Positions 34,310 to 47,200 of a DNA stretch of 60,000 nt are shown piece by piece. The position numbers were made by a program, and so were the translations under genes. The stretch's first letter is position 1, and every line of letters starts with the position of its first letter. A model generated the notes under the pieces. It did not search any database, was not told the DNA's origin, and saw only the letters and a program-made list of their open reading frames with translations. Location: positions 285,015,957 through 285,075,956 of the forward strand of contig NC_081410.1 of assembly GCF_030272615.1 (NCBI RefSeq), in the 5' to 3' direction. This DNA is from Cryptomeria japonica (Eukaryota > Streptophyta > Pinopsida > Cupressales > Cupressaceae).

Positions 34310-36180
34310 CTTAGGATTTTGCTCTGGACCCTTTGAGAGGGTCAGGAGCGATTTTTGCCTTTTAGACTCAAATCTTCCACTTTCTCAATCTTCAGTTGCT
34401 TCCAAGGCATGATAACGTTTTAACTAAGGCTCCAAGGCACAAAATTGGTCCAAATTTGAAGCAAGAGGGAGAATTCTATGAAAATTCGCTTTGGACCCTT
34501 TGGAAGGGTCAGGAGCGAATTTGCTATTTTGCTCAATTTACCTCACATTTTCATCATTTCACAGCCACACAACTAGCCTCCATCCTAGCTCGAAACAAGG
34601 TGAAAATAAGGAGTTCAAAGGATTTTGCTCTAGACCCTTTGGAAGGGTCAGGAGCGAAATTCATGATTAAGTCTCAATTCTATCATTTCCTTGCTCCAAA
34701 TCACTTCTCAAGGGATACACATCAATCTTCTCTCAACAATGCCTTAGGAATCAAGATCTGGTCTTCAAACAAGGAAAAAAAGAAAGGTTTAAGAAATTTC
34801 AATCTGGACCCTTTGGAAGGGTCAATAGCGAAATTCTTCCTTAGGCTTATTTTACACTTCCTTTTCCCTTAAATCACCTCAAACTTGACTTATCCAATCT
34901 CTTCCCACCAAAATCAAGTCAATTTGCCATCAAAACAAGGTTGTCTTAGTGCACTACGTGAAATTGGGAGCCCATCTAAGAATTTCACTCTGGACCCCTT
35001 GGAAGGGTCAGGAGCTTGGATGAATTTCGCTTTGGACCCTTTGGAAGGGTCAGGAGCAAAATTTTCTTTTCTTGACTCAATTCACACTCAACTTGCCTTA
35101 GACTCGTCCCTTTGACTTTTACCTCATCATACTCAAGCCAACTTGCTCTAAGGTGATGTTATCTTCAACGTTTTTGGTGAGGAAATGAGCTATCTTAAGG
35201 ATTCCGCTCTGGACCCTCTGGAAGGGTCAGGAGCGAAATTCATGTTTTAGGCTCAAACTGACTTCATTTCCAACCTTTCCCTATCAAAACAAGTGCTTTG
35301 CTTTCAAAAATGCATGGGTCAAGGATTAGTTCATAGGTTTGGGCAAGGTAGAACGCCTTATGAAGAAATTCGCTCTCATAGGCTTGGGCAAGGTAGAACG
35401 CCTTATGAAGAAATTCGCTCTCCCTTTGGAAGGGTCAGGTGCGAAATTGCTCTTCTTGGCTCAATCCTCATCCTTTTTCACTTGGCTTTGTTCTAAACTT
35501 GATCTTTGATCCTTTTCCTTCCATAATCTTGCAACTTTGCCCAACCATTCAATGACTTAGGTGAAGAATTAGGTCCTTTGGGAATTTTCGCTCTGGACCC
35601 TTTAAAAGGGTCTTTGGAAGGGTCGGGAGCTTAAATAAATTTCGCACTAGACCCTTTGGAAGGGTCAAGAGCAAAATTTGCAATTATGCTTAAATTCCTT
35701 GACCTTTTCATCACTTTGCTTTGTTGAACACATCAATTCTTTCTTGATCATGCCATAAGGACAAAGTTTTTATACAAATTAGGACCAGGAAGGGAGGTAT
35801 TAGGAAATTTGCTCTGGAACCTTTGGAAGGGTCCAGAGCGAAATTGAGGTTTTAAGCTCAATCTTCTCATTTTCCCCTCAATTTTGCTCTTAGACTTGGT
35901 TTTTTAGGTCCTTCCCTCATCTTAATCAAGTCCATTTGCCTTTTGATGACAAATTAGGTCTTCTCTAAGGATTTCGCTTTGGACCCTTTGGAACGGTCAG
36001 GAGCGAAATTGATGTTTAGACTCAATTTCTTCATCGCCTCTCGTTCCAAGTGCATTTATCCCCTTCAAAGATGCCATGGGAGCAAAAGTTATAGCCCAAG
36101 TTAGGACCAAGGGAGGTTCTTAGTAGAATTCACTCTGGACCCTTTGGAAGGGTTAGGAGCGAAATTCTTCTTTGAGCTCA
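34310..36180 (-). repeat. Copy D array: 13 palindromic GGACCCTTTGGAAGGGTC units
   Basis: About 13 units of a near-perfect hairpin: AATTTCGCTCTGGACCC, TTTGGA as loop, then AGGGTCAGGAGCGAAATT, separated by 40-190 bp of unrelated text. Clear examples are near 34492, 34632, 34805, 35208, 35815, 35980 and 36135. At 35335-35425 a ~48-bp stretch with CAAGGTAGAACGCC is duplicated. Open frames at 34396-34872 and 34885-35115 only read through the repeats. Confidence 0.9.
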
Positions 36181-36667
36181 CATCCTTAACTTTGTCTCAA
36201 ATTTTCAAGCCAACTCCTTATAATTACACCTCTCCAAGCTTGCTCCTTTTATCATTCGTCTTTCGAGCCCACACTTCGATCACTTGCTTCATCCAATTGA
36301 CTCTGACTCAACAGAAGACAAGACTCTGGCCTAACAACACGCAACCTTGACTCATCCTGACTCAAACTCTTCAAAACCTCTTTGCAAAATAAACATTCTC
36401 CATCTTTCTAAGGCAAGATCCTGCTAAAATTACATCAGGGCTCTAGGCACAGAATAAATGACTTTTGCCAAGCTTAGGTCAATTTTGACCTTAAAAAGAA
36501 CCCTAGGCAAGCTCTGTGGAGGAAACCCTAACTTACCCGGCCTAGGCCACCACTAACTCACTCAAAACACCTAACAAGCAGAGAAAAGCTAGGCAAAGAG
36601 AAACCAAGACCTAAAAACAAGAGGGAGTCCCCATTTTGATGGGGCGATGTGTGAAATGGTCACAACA

Positions 36668-37042
36668 GGACTCACTTCAAGGTCACTTACGAGCCCCTCG
36701 CAACCTCCTTGCTGCATCTCAAGCCCACAACACAAGATGGGTTTTATACAATCAATCTTTATGCATTCCCTCTTGCAAGATTGGGGGGAAGACCTAAGGG
36801 GTGACTAGAGTCCTCAATTGTATGTAGCTTCTTTTAGCATGCATGTGAAAACACGAAGTATACATATGAGTGCATGAAGACATCGAGCATACACAAAGTA
36901 TACACTTGTACAAACACGAAGCATACATATGGATATACGCAAGCACGGAGCATACCCTCAAATACTCATATTGTTAGATTCCTTCTTATTGACTGAAATG
37001 ATTCATTGATTCATCTTTACCATGCAGGATGGTAGGATCATA
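36668..37042 (-). other. Leader of a minus-strand LTR element (target of copy D)
   Basis: Lies between a PBS and copy D and carries several repeats of the words ACATATG, CGAAG(C/T)ATAC and GCATAC (36840-36960). The stretch 36775-36840 resembles 28911-28970 on the other side of copy D at roughly 70% (TTGGGGG-AAGA ... TCAATTGTA). Confidence 0.5.
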
Positions 37043-37500
37043 GCTCTGATACCACTGTAATGTCCCTCTTTGGGATTTACCCTAATTTAGTCCTGAGACA
37101 ACAATTCCAACTTAGAGTGAGAATTATAATACATTTATAAATATAATATTATCAAATCTAAGGACATTTCATTATAATATTTAACTTAGATTTCTACGAA
37201 TAATTCGGAAGTTAGAACTTATCTTGATAGCTTTCTCGATTTATATACTTGAGAGTGGTGCTTCTATATCATAAACTTATGCTCTACTAGAGAGATCCAA
37301 ATCTGAAAATGAGAAATTAAAGTCTTCAAGTGTCTTTTTCCCATTTCCCCTACTTATATATATTTTTCTCCCTCTTCTTAAATTAATGTATGTACTTGAT
37401 ATGTCTCCCTTATACACTATGCCATAATCTTCATACAACTCTCTCTAAATCATGTGTTGACTCTTACTATTGATCATGATTTACTACAGCTTTTATTTGA
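37043..37500 (-). repeat. PBS, U5, R and TATA region of an LTR
   Basis: On the minus strand an LTR ends CATTACA at 37056 and is followed by one base and TGGTATCAGAGC (37054-37043), the tRNA-iMet primer-binding site of plant copia and related elements. A TATA box (TATATATAAG, around 37354-37363) lies about 300 bp inside, so U5 plus R is about 300 bp. The U3 limit to the right is not determined. Confidence 0.7.
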
Positions 37501-40500
37501 TTGGTATCTCACAAGTAGTGGAGAATGGGTAAAAACACAAGTAATTTTCCCAAACAAAAATCTTCAACATGTTGTTGACTCCTCTTAGACATTCGTTGAC
37601 CCTTTGGTAATGCTGATTGCTCAAATCACAAACAATAATCTACAAAACACAACCAAAATTTCAAAGTATTACAAGTGGGTCCCATTCCATTTAGTGGAGC
37701 TGCTGCTAAAAACACAACAAAAATTGTGAAATCTTCAAAACCTCTTCTAATTGCTGCAGACACTGTTTGGAGATTCTTTTATTATAATTATTGTGTGGGG
37801 CCCAGAAAGCACTTTTGCAAGCTTAGTCTAATACTAATAAATCTGAATTTGTATTCAAGTGCTTTTTCTTTAATTCTGATATCTGTCAGATCAAAAAACC
37901 CCCACGTGGTATTCCTTCCTTTATAATCTGCTTCCACATCACAAGATAATTATAAATGATGCTGAATTAGTATATGTTTTTTTTCTCAGTTCCCCTCCTC
38001 TTCAAATGATTCAGAACTGTCTTACATATCTTCCGTATGTCCTTCTATTAGAGTCGAGACTCTTCATTCATCAATGCATAGCAGTGTCCTTTCTTCATCT
38101 TATCTTAAGTGATTGTTATTGTCTGATCGCTCCTTATCCATATATAATCGGTGGGTTATAACATTCGATTAGTCTCCTTACTAATAGTTGTCAAATTACT
38201 GCCGTGATTGATTAATATGTCTTCTCCACCGATTAATATAATTAATGCTTAGTTAATATCATGCTTCTCTGAAGGATAGATAGTCTTCTTTCCTTAATTG
38301 ATATTGCAATCAATAATTGACATCCGTTAGTGGTATTTGGATCGGTCAAACTATCATTGAAGCTAATTGATGTTTATTCGATCAATTATGATCATGTCCA
38401 ATAATCGCTGATGGCAAATATTAGTCACTGTGATTGATATATACTTAGTTTTTATATCTTTTATTCCTCGATAGAGATCTATGATCTTCATGCTTCAAGT
38501 TCTTTGAGTAACCATCTGATCAGTTGACCCCTTCGTATCTAATACCAACTCATCCCTAGTCGATTTGTTGCTGATCATATCTCATACTCGCCTTAATTGA
38601 TCCGTTCTTTTGACAATGATTATCAAGGTTGCTTATGAGTAAGTCACCATTGATATCGATATGCAATGATGTCCTGACACTGGCAGACTAAGCTTCTGAT
38701 CCATACTGAGGTGCTGATAGCTCATAATCTCTTTGCGATCATTCTATGGATGGTCTTCATGTCATTGCTTTGCTTCTTCTCCAGGTGAGACTAATTGACT
38801 TAATGCTCTTCTTGCTCACCATGTTGATCCTTATCACTTTTGGAAAGGTGATTATCAATGTCATTAATAGCAGAGCAAAAATGACAGCATGTGAGCTTGG
38901 ATGCTTGCAAATCTTTATGACTTTAGTCTTATTGATCAGACTATATATCCAGATTATCCACTATCCCTTATTCACATCATTTATAAAGATAATACAAGGA
39001 GCTTTACACAAGGAAAAATTGCAAATTTTATTTGTGAATTTAGTAATCTGCACTAGAAGGGGCTGTAACTGCTGAGGACAGTGTAAGCAGACATTTCAGA
39101 TTGGGCATAGAGTTCTGAAGGTCATTTCTTCTATTTAAACTGAGACTATCTATTGATTAAGAAGAAGAACATTGTCAATGTATTTGCTGCACTTTGTATG
39201 TTGATTTCTCCTCAATATATATATTGAATTAAACAGGTCAGACTTCTCTGCAGTTTTCTTTGTAACTAGATTAGATTTTGGACCGTCGCTACCATATTTG
39301 GATGTCATGTGTTACTCTTATAAATCAAAGAAGAGCTACCATCATTGAGGTCTGTGTTTCACTTGTTACATGTGAGTACTCTGTTCTTACAACTGGATAT
39401 TCATTGTGTAATACCTTAGTCTTTTCATTCTATCTGAGTAAGAAGAGTTACTTTATAGTTGCTTATGACTGGCAAGACTGTTGGCAGAAATTGAAATCAA
39501 ACATCACACACAAATCAGTAAACATAAACCTATTATGCAAATAATTTGACAAAATTAGCAGCAGGTGGGCAACTGCAAAGTGCAAAAAATTTGGCTCAAA
39601 AACAGGATTAGAATCTTATATAGGACTGCCTCAAATCCACAAGTTTGAAGTCACTCTACTTCTACTTTTCCATCATTTTTAGAGGCAAAAAATTCTAAGG
39701 GGAAATATAGAATGACTATTAGTGATGTTGCAAATAGATGTTCAGTAGAACAAACCCCACTATGAGGAAAACGCATACTAGTTAAATAGTAGTACCTACC
39801 TCATGGAGGAAAGCCACTACAGACATGTGATAGAATCAAACCCTGCTATGGAGGAAAACCCCTATCAGGAGAGATAAAATATATGCAAAAACAAAAAATA
39901 TATATGGACCCAAAAGCAAAAGAGTGTTACCAATAGTCTCGTGGCTCCTCCCTTGAGACGTTTGACATATTTGACAGTATAAATAGCTGAAGGAATTTAG
40001 ACTGCCGCTAGCATTGCTTGTGCTTTTGAAGCTTTCTAAGAATCAATAACACTAGAGCAGAGTTTTTGTAAAAGAGCAAAGTTTTCTTGCTGGTAAATGA
40101 AAGTGAGTGAAAAGCACCTAAATAAATGGAAATGAGGGAATTTTGTTTGGTTGAATAGGTGGGAGGATTCATTACACTTCCATGTGGACGTTACAACATG
40201 CTTTGTGAACGAGACGTGTGGAAGATTTGGATTTGAATCTCAAAATTTTTTGGAACACTAGCATGACATGCAGACGTCTGTGCATAGCACTATAAACCTA
40301 GAAAATTCTACTGAATTTCAAAACATAGATTGGAGACACTTCATCTTTGTCATTTATGAAGTTATAATCTTTGAAAATGAAACATAAATTTGTCATAAAT
40401 GCTAATGTTGACATAGGTGCAATGCATAAGTGTGAAATTGTCATTGTATGCAATTATCGACACTACAGTTATATTACTAGGTTAATGATCTTGTAAAAAC

Positions 40501-41769
40501 CATACCAATGAATACATTTATAGGGATTAGTGACCAGTTTCCATCTTATATTGCATCATTTAACTCAGCTTCCTATAGAAAGAAATTTATGATTTGTAAA
40601 GTAAGCAATCCTCCATAAAAGAAAAACTATTAAAGCTAAATGTAGAATCATCTTTTGGTGTGGATTCACTTTAGTCTTTACTTCTTATATCTAGAAAGGA
40701 TCTCTGAAATCATCCTTTTGACCTTGGCAGGTCTCAAAGTGTAAAAGTGGTCTATATTTCTCTTATACATTAGCCTTTTGCAACCCCTAATTTGAGCATA
40801 GGTTTCTTCTTTGTTTGACTTAGTTTGGTCACCTTGTCTATATTTTGGTAAAAATCTTTTTAGTGGTTACTACTAGAAATAACATCAATAGAACTATCAA
40901 ATTAGAGGAAGCAAGAGCCAAGAATAAAGAATGAGGCATGCTTGAAGAGTATGAAGACGAAGAAGACATGCTTTTAAAGTTGGTGACAGATGTTCCAAGC
41001 ATCTCCAATAAATGGGGAGGCTTGACAAGATAGAGGAGTTCCTGGAGGTAATCATTGGCAAAACTGTGGGTTTGGCTTAAGATACCAAGAAGTGAGAGGA
41101 AGAAGATAAAAGGCACCCAAAGACCAACCAAGAGAGCAACAATAAGGTACGTTCAACAATCTCCCAACCTATTTTTTAAAGTTGAAACAAAGTTGCATGT
41201 CATGCCCTATGAAGAAAAATTGATAAAGAAAAAATAAATAATTAACTATGACAAGTGGAGTAATATTTAAAATTGCAAAATGTAAGTTAGTAACAAGAAA
41301 ACTATTTACATCTTTTCTTTCTAGCCATGCTCTAGGTAACAAACTCATGCACAACATTCTTTGGTGTTGGAAGAAGTAATACATGTCATAATTGTTTGAT
41401 AAATTTAGGAACCTAGTTAAGTATCACAATTTTAGTTGTTGTGAGGAAGAGCCAAGCTATCTAATAGTATTTTTATGAGCAACAATAAAGACAAAGCATG
41501 CAAGACTCGCAGTCAAATTAGGGAAGAATCCAATGGGATTTGATACTCATGTAATATCTCGAATGGAATATTTTCTCAATTCTTGCAATTATCATCAATA
41601 ATCATGCAACTGTAATGTGCCTATCAAAATATTTTATCAAACTTGCAAAATTTCACAATGTAACTTCACATACATTTGGTCAAACAATTAGCAAGATAGG
41701 AAAACCATGCCATATTTTTGAGTTTAGTGATCAAAAGCTTTGCAACTCTCTTTTAAAGTATGAATATAT
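37501..41769. other. No gene recognised
   Basis: AT-rich non-coding DNA. 37501-38700 is probably U3 of the LTR at 37056. 39750-39900 has repeated ATGGAGGAAAACCCC-like words. Short ORFs (37675-37926, 38746-39075, 39278-39544, 40838-41131) lack protein-like composition or any motif. Confidence 0.4.
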
Positions 41770-42480
41770 TGTAATGTCCCCATTTTCCGGTTCTCTTGCT
41801 TTGCAATTTGCTATGATCTTTTGGGTGTGTGACAGCGATATTAGAATGGTTGTTTGATGTTACCAGCTAGTTCAGATGGCCTAGAGGACTCAAGGGGCAC
41901 TTTCCAAGGTTATTTCCAATTTTCGATGTGTTCTCCAAGATTCTTGGAGAGAGTGTCTATTTATAGTATGTCACCCAATTGGGTCAAGTTATCATCATTC
42001 ATCATCGGTATCAAACTTGTGTGGTCAATTTTCAACTCCGATGTGTTTCGACCATTTCCACAACTCAAGTGCAATTTTGAGCTTATATTTAATTAATTTT
42101 ACTAAGATAACCATTTTAATTAAAATACTTTATCAAGCACCTCAATATTTTAGCTCCTTGGAAAGAGGATGGAAAGTTTTAAATTTTGGACACTTAACCT
42201 TGTGCCCAAAGCGCCCAGAATCATCGAATATTCAAATAAATAACTTTTCAGGGTTGTAAGGATTAATTAAACTATAAAGTGATTTTATAATGCACTTTCT
42301 GGGAAGTTCCCGAAAAAGGTTATGAAAGGAGGGTTGAGGGCTGATGTCGGATATACAGAAGATTGAGGAGCTTGTCATTTTCAAAGTAGAGATTCAGATA
42401 TTGTGCCTATGGCCAAACTTTGCTTGTCAAACGAAAACCCAAAAGGTTTCTTGGAGCTAAGGATGGAAACCCTCGTGCTT
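41770..42480 (+). repeat. LTR of TGTAATGTCCCC family, copy 2
   Basis: TGTAATGTCCCCATTTTCCG start, then the same landmarks as copy 1 at 18437, with a GTTATGAAAGGAGGGTTGAG promoter-like stretch near 42325. The 3' limit is uncertain. TATAT precedes it; no matching duplication was found. Confidence 0.6.
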
Positions 42481-42696
42481 CACCAAAACACTTTCACATA
42501 GGAATCATCAAAGTACTGAAGGTTGGAGCAAGGATGAAAACCATTCTTCTTGGTGCAGATTAAGAGGCAAATCCAATCAAGGATTGTATTTGTGGAAAAA
42601 ATGAGGTTTAAAAGCTGTAGATTATCATTGAAGTCTCTAAAATTTGTGAAGTCTTTATATAAAGACAAATTTTTGGTTTGTTATGTTTGAAGTCTC

Positions 42697-42933
42697 TGTT
42701 GAGATGTTGATTGATGTCTATGATCGCAAAGGTTGACGTCAATCCAACAAATGTTATCATTGATGTCTATACTGGCAAAGGTTGTCATTGTTGGTCAACC
42801 AAGAGAGAATATCACATACAAGCACAAAACTATAAATCAGTTAATGAGATCATGGAGGAGATATATGGAAGTTTGATTTCAGCGTCTATACTCCAACTCA
42901 TGGAGATCGTGCTAAATCTGATAGAGTTCCTTG
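42697..42933 (+). repeat. LTR fragment matching the LTR at 50074
   Basis: TGTTGAGATGTTGATTGATG and the next ~235 bp match 50074-50316 closely (shared CCAACAAATGTTATCATTGA, CAGTTAATGAGATCATGGA). Likely the 5' LTR of the element whose 3' end is at 49503-50318, with the copia at 43119 inserted between. Confidence 0.65.
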
Positions 42934-43118
42934 ATAATGAACTATAAACACAGCGATATGTATCAAGAAGATACAACAATAACATGTTAATGAATGTGCA
43001 GGTTAATAGACAAGCTTTGGTTAAGAATGGCAAGTAAATACTTTTGAATGAATACCAGACTAAACATAAGTTAAGAACAAAATAAAACGATTTGTTAATG
43101 GACTAACATGGTACAAAC

Positions 43119-43773
43119 TGTAAAAGTTATTGCAATTTCCAATTTAATAAACAAGTTATATGCTAGATAGTGTATTTCTGATTTTTGGTATTATTATTAT
43201 GACAATAATATTATCGTCTTTCTTTTCTGCAGGTCTGAAGGATGAACATGTATTGATTTCAATGTCATCCTTTTCTTTTGAATGATGTATATATAGTAAG
43301 ACAGCCACGATCAAGTGGCACCTTGATCGGACATGTCTTTTAGACATGTCCGACCAAGATGTCACTTGGTCGTGACTTGTCTACCGATTCACTTAGTGTT
43401 ATGATAACTAATCGGTGTCAAAGCAAATGATAACAGATCGATATAAACACACCCGATAATGAATCGGTGTTAATAGCAAACAATAACAGATCGATATAAA
43501 CACTCCCGATAATGAATCGGTGTTAATAGCAACCAAGCAAGCCCGATAACAAATACCATTAGATCAATGCTTAACTATGTTAAGCAGGTCGTCGATCTAA
43601 TCCATCTTTATCAATATCATAATTATGATCAATGTTACAGTCTGATAAACATATTAAGTTCAGAAAGCATAAATCAGATAATCTAACAGCATAGATGAGT
43701 AAACCAAAACAGAATAGAAGAGATTAATGAGTTAGGAAAGTCTTATCTTGCAGAAGCTACTAATGCATTAACA
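43119..43773 (-). repeat. 3' LTR of the copia element (655 bp)
   Basis: Contains two 53-bp tandem units (GATCGATATAAACAC...CCCGATAATGAATCGG, about 43430-43535), a strong inverted repeat at 43308-43372 (core CGGACATGTCT/AGACATGTCCG, 3-base loop), and a minus-strand TATA box (CTATATATAC, 43288-43297) immediately downstream of it. Has 19 bp (around 43138-43157) absent from the other LTR. Confidence 0.93.
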
Positions 43774-44283
43774 CTCCCTCTTAGCTTTGGAAGATAGATA
43801 AAGTAACCTGCATCACATTTCCTTTTTCATAATGTCAGTCTCCAAGAATATATGTCATCTATACATATGATAAGAAGTATCATCAGGACATAATATAAAA
43901 CACGTGATATAAAAATTCATCATTCCATTATGACAAGATATCACGTAAACACGTGATATCAGTATTGCCTAAACACGCAATACTAAGGATAAACATATGA
44001 GGATGGTTAGATTCTCATCTTATCCTGTTTGTGATATGTGCACAAACATTTTATACAAATGTTTTATCACAACACCATCATGGCACATCCATGACATACC
44101 AGAGATCCAACATGATAACTGGTTTAAAGAATCATAAGATCTTCACCTTATGATGTCTACATACAAGTGTTCATAATCTGAGAGATCGTCACCTCTTAGA
44201 TATGAACACAGGGGGGTGAAACCCAGAATGTCCCAACATGACAAAAGAAGTTTACACATTCAACATCTTATTTACAAAGCAGA

Positions 44284-47200
44284 TTACCTTTCTATCATAC
44301 CTAAACCTTTTCTGAAGTGATCCACCTTCAATTTGGAAAGTGGTTTGGTCAGAATATCTGCAGTCTGATCTCCTGTGTTAACATATTCCAATTTGATCAC
44401 ATTTTTGTCTACCATGTCTCGCACATAATGGTATGGAATCTCAATATGCTTGGATATGTTATGAAATACTGGATTTATAGAAAGCTTTATGCAGCTCTGG
44501 TTGTCACAATGGATGACAGTGGGTTTCATAGGTTCTCCAAATAGTCCCACAAGCAACTTCCTAAGCCATACTACTTCTCGAGCAGCCATGGAAGCTGCAA
44601 TGTACTCGGCCTCGGTGGAACTCTGAGCTACAGAAGATTGTTTTCTGCTGATCCAAGATATCATGGCTGATCCTAAACTGAAGCAACACCCTGAAGTGCT
44701 TTTCCTATCAGTCACACTCCCAACCCAATCTGAGTCTGTAAATCCGTGTAGGTCTAGATTGACTTTCTCATATTTGAGACCAAGGTTTAGAGTACCTTGT
44801 AAGTATCTCATAATGTGTTTCACTGCAATCAAGTGAATTTCCTTAGGCTCACACATAAACTGACTTAAGGCATTGACAGCATAACAGATATCTGGCCTTG
44901 TATTCACCAGATACATCAGGGACCCAATCATCTGTCTGTAGAGTGTAGGATCAGTGGATTGTGACTCTGCTGCTGCTTCCCTAAGTTTATGTAAATTTGT
45001 TTCCATGGGAGATGTCATAGGTCTGCAGTTATGCATTCCGAATCTCTTCAAAATGTCCAAGGTATACTTTCCTTGGTTTAATATAATATTGTCAGAATTC
45101 TGCCATACTTCTAATCCTAGGAAGTAATGAAGGAGTCCTAAGTCCTTCATATCAAATTCTTTGGATAGATCATTCTTGCATTGATCTAGAAGATGATCAT
45201 TTCCTGTGATTAATAAGTCATCAACATATAAAATCAACATTAGCATATCATCTTTATTTCTTTTGTAGTAGAGATTAGGATCTGCATCATTTTTATAGAA
45301 GCCTAGTCCTGAGAGATAGGTGTCAATTCTTTCATACCAGGCCCTGGGGGCCTATTTAAGCCCATAGAGAGCTTTCTTGAGTCTGCACACATGAGACTCT
45401 GCATCATAAATTTCAAACCCTTCAGGTTGCTCTAGGTAGACTTCTTCTGAGATCTCACCATTTAGAAATGTTGTCTTAACATCCATTTGATGTACCTTCC
45501 ATCCTTTTGCTGCTGCAATGGCTAATACAACTCTCACTGATGTATACCTGGCAACAGGTGCAAAGGTTTCTTCATAGTCTATTCCCTCCCTTTGTGAGAA
45601 TCCTCTGGCTACAAATCTGGCCTTGTGTTTCTCAATACTGTTGTCTGCAGCATGTTTGATTTTGAATAACCATTTAGATGAAACCACAGATTTCTTTGTT
45701 GGCCTAGGAACAATCTCCCAAACATCATTTTTCATAATGGATTGATACTCTTCAGACATGGCATCCTTCCATACTTGATGTTTAAGTGCATCTGATACAT
45801 TGTTTGGTTCAGTTTTAGAAAGATTATTCATAAGAGCAACATAGCTAGTGAATTTATTAGGTCTTTTGCTTTCCCTGAGGGTTCCTGAAGGAGCAGCAAA
45901 CTTCTGAGCTTCTGCTACAGTCTTGGTGGCCCATAGAGGTCTTTTCTTGAGGTTTTCTCTAGGTGGGTTTGAAGTTTCACCTATGGTTTCCTCAAGATTC
46001 TCCCTCTGAAGCTCAGGAGTGGGGTCTTCTTCTATGTTAGGAGTGGGGATATAAATTTCAGGCTCTGTTGTACTTAGGGCTCTTTTGAAGGCTAAGTCTT
46101 CTTCAAAGATTACATCCCTACTAAGTTCAATATTTCTTTGACCATGTATATATATTCTATAGGCTTTGGATGTTTCGCTATATCCCACAAGTATTCCCCT
46201 TTTTCCAGAAGGTTCTAGTTTTAGTCTTTTCTCTTTAGGTACATGTTTATAGACAGGACACCCAAATATCCTAAGGTGGCTGATATCTGGTTTTAGTTTG
46301 GTAAATACTTCCTCAGGAGTTTTATCTTCAAGATGTGAGTGAGGACATCTGTTTTGGATATACATAGCAGTGTTAGTTGCTTCTGCCCAAAGATTGATAT
46401 TTAGATTCTGATCAAGAATCATGGCTTTGGCAACTTCTACAATTGTCTGATTTTTCCTCTCAGCTACCCCATTTTGTTGAGGATTATAAGGTATTGTTAG
46501 CTCCCTCTTAATCCCTGAGTTTTTACAAAAATCTCTAAATAATTCTGATGTGTATTCCCCCCCATTATCAGTTCTTAGAGTTTTGATTTTATTACCTGAG
46601 TAGTTTTTTGTCAGTGATTTAAACTCTTTAAACCTACTAAGGATCTCTTATGATTCTTTACACTTCAGAAAGTAGATCCAAGTTTTCCTAGAGTAGTCAT
46701 CAACAAATATTACATAATACAAACATCCTCCTAGAGAAGGAGCGGACATAGGTCCACATACATCCGAATGAACTAATTCTAATACTTTGCTTGTTTTCCT
46801 AGTACTATTATGGAAGGCACCCTTCATATTTTTACCTAGGCCACATCCCTTGCATGCCTCTGAATGATATTGCTGCAACTTAGGTAAACCTGTGACAAGG
46901 TTTCCCATAGATGACAAAGCTCTATAATTCAGGTGGCCTAATCTTCTATGCTAGACATCATTTGCATTTGTTGCTTCGTGAATCAGGGCTAGGTTGGGCT
47001 CTGTGCACATCTCATAAAAATAGCCTTGTCTTTGACCAATGACTTTAGCTTTCTTGATGGAAGAATTTTTCGACCAAGCCAACACCTTGTTCTCCATGAA
47101 GGTTACTCTGTATCCGTTATCTTCTAGGGCAGATATAGAGACTAGATTTCTCTTGATGCCGGGGACATACAGTACTCCTTCGAGTTGCAATGATATATAC

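Larger units (their letters stand above)
28969..36667 (-). mobile_element. Copy D: complete 7.7-kb TG...CA element carrying a gene
   Basis: Sense direction is right to left: TGTTGTGACCATTTCACACA from 36667, ending GACACATCAATA at 28969, where the expected CAACA has one change. Flanking 5-mers are GAACT (28964-28968) and GGACT (36668-36672), one mismatch. Order: 5' end, long palindromic array (36180-34310), leader, the best preserved gene (33386-30038), telobox and TATA box, 3' end. No pol, PBS or paired terminal repeats. It sits in the leader of another LTR element whose PBS is at 37043-37054. Confidence 0.8.

Noticed and set aside
34396-35115. Open frames of 158 and 76 codons in the copy D array
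   Set aside because: They repeat the translated array unit (LDPLEGSGAK) and disappear where the units end; this is repeat read-through, not a gene.
665-36180. Arrays resemble CRISPR arrays at first glance
   Set aside because: Eukaryotic context, imperfect units, irregular spacing and no cas genes. They are element-internal repeats.
37043-37054. Possible tRNA 3' end
   Set aside because: The 12-base match to initiator tRNA-Met has no tRNA body beside it and sits at an LTR border, so it is a primer-binding site.
44317-44544. 75-codon + strand ORF within the copia pol
   Set aside because: Antisense shadow of the RNase H coding region.
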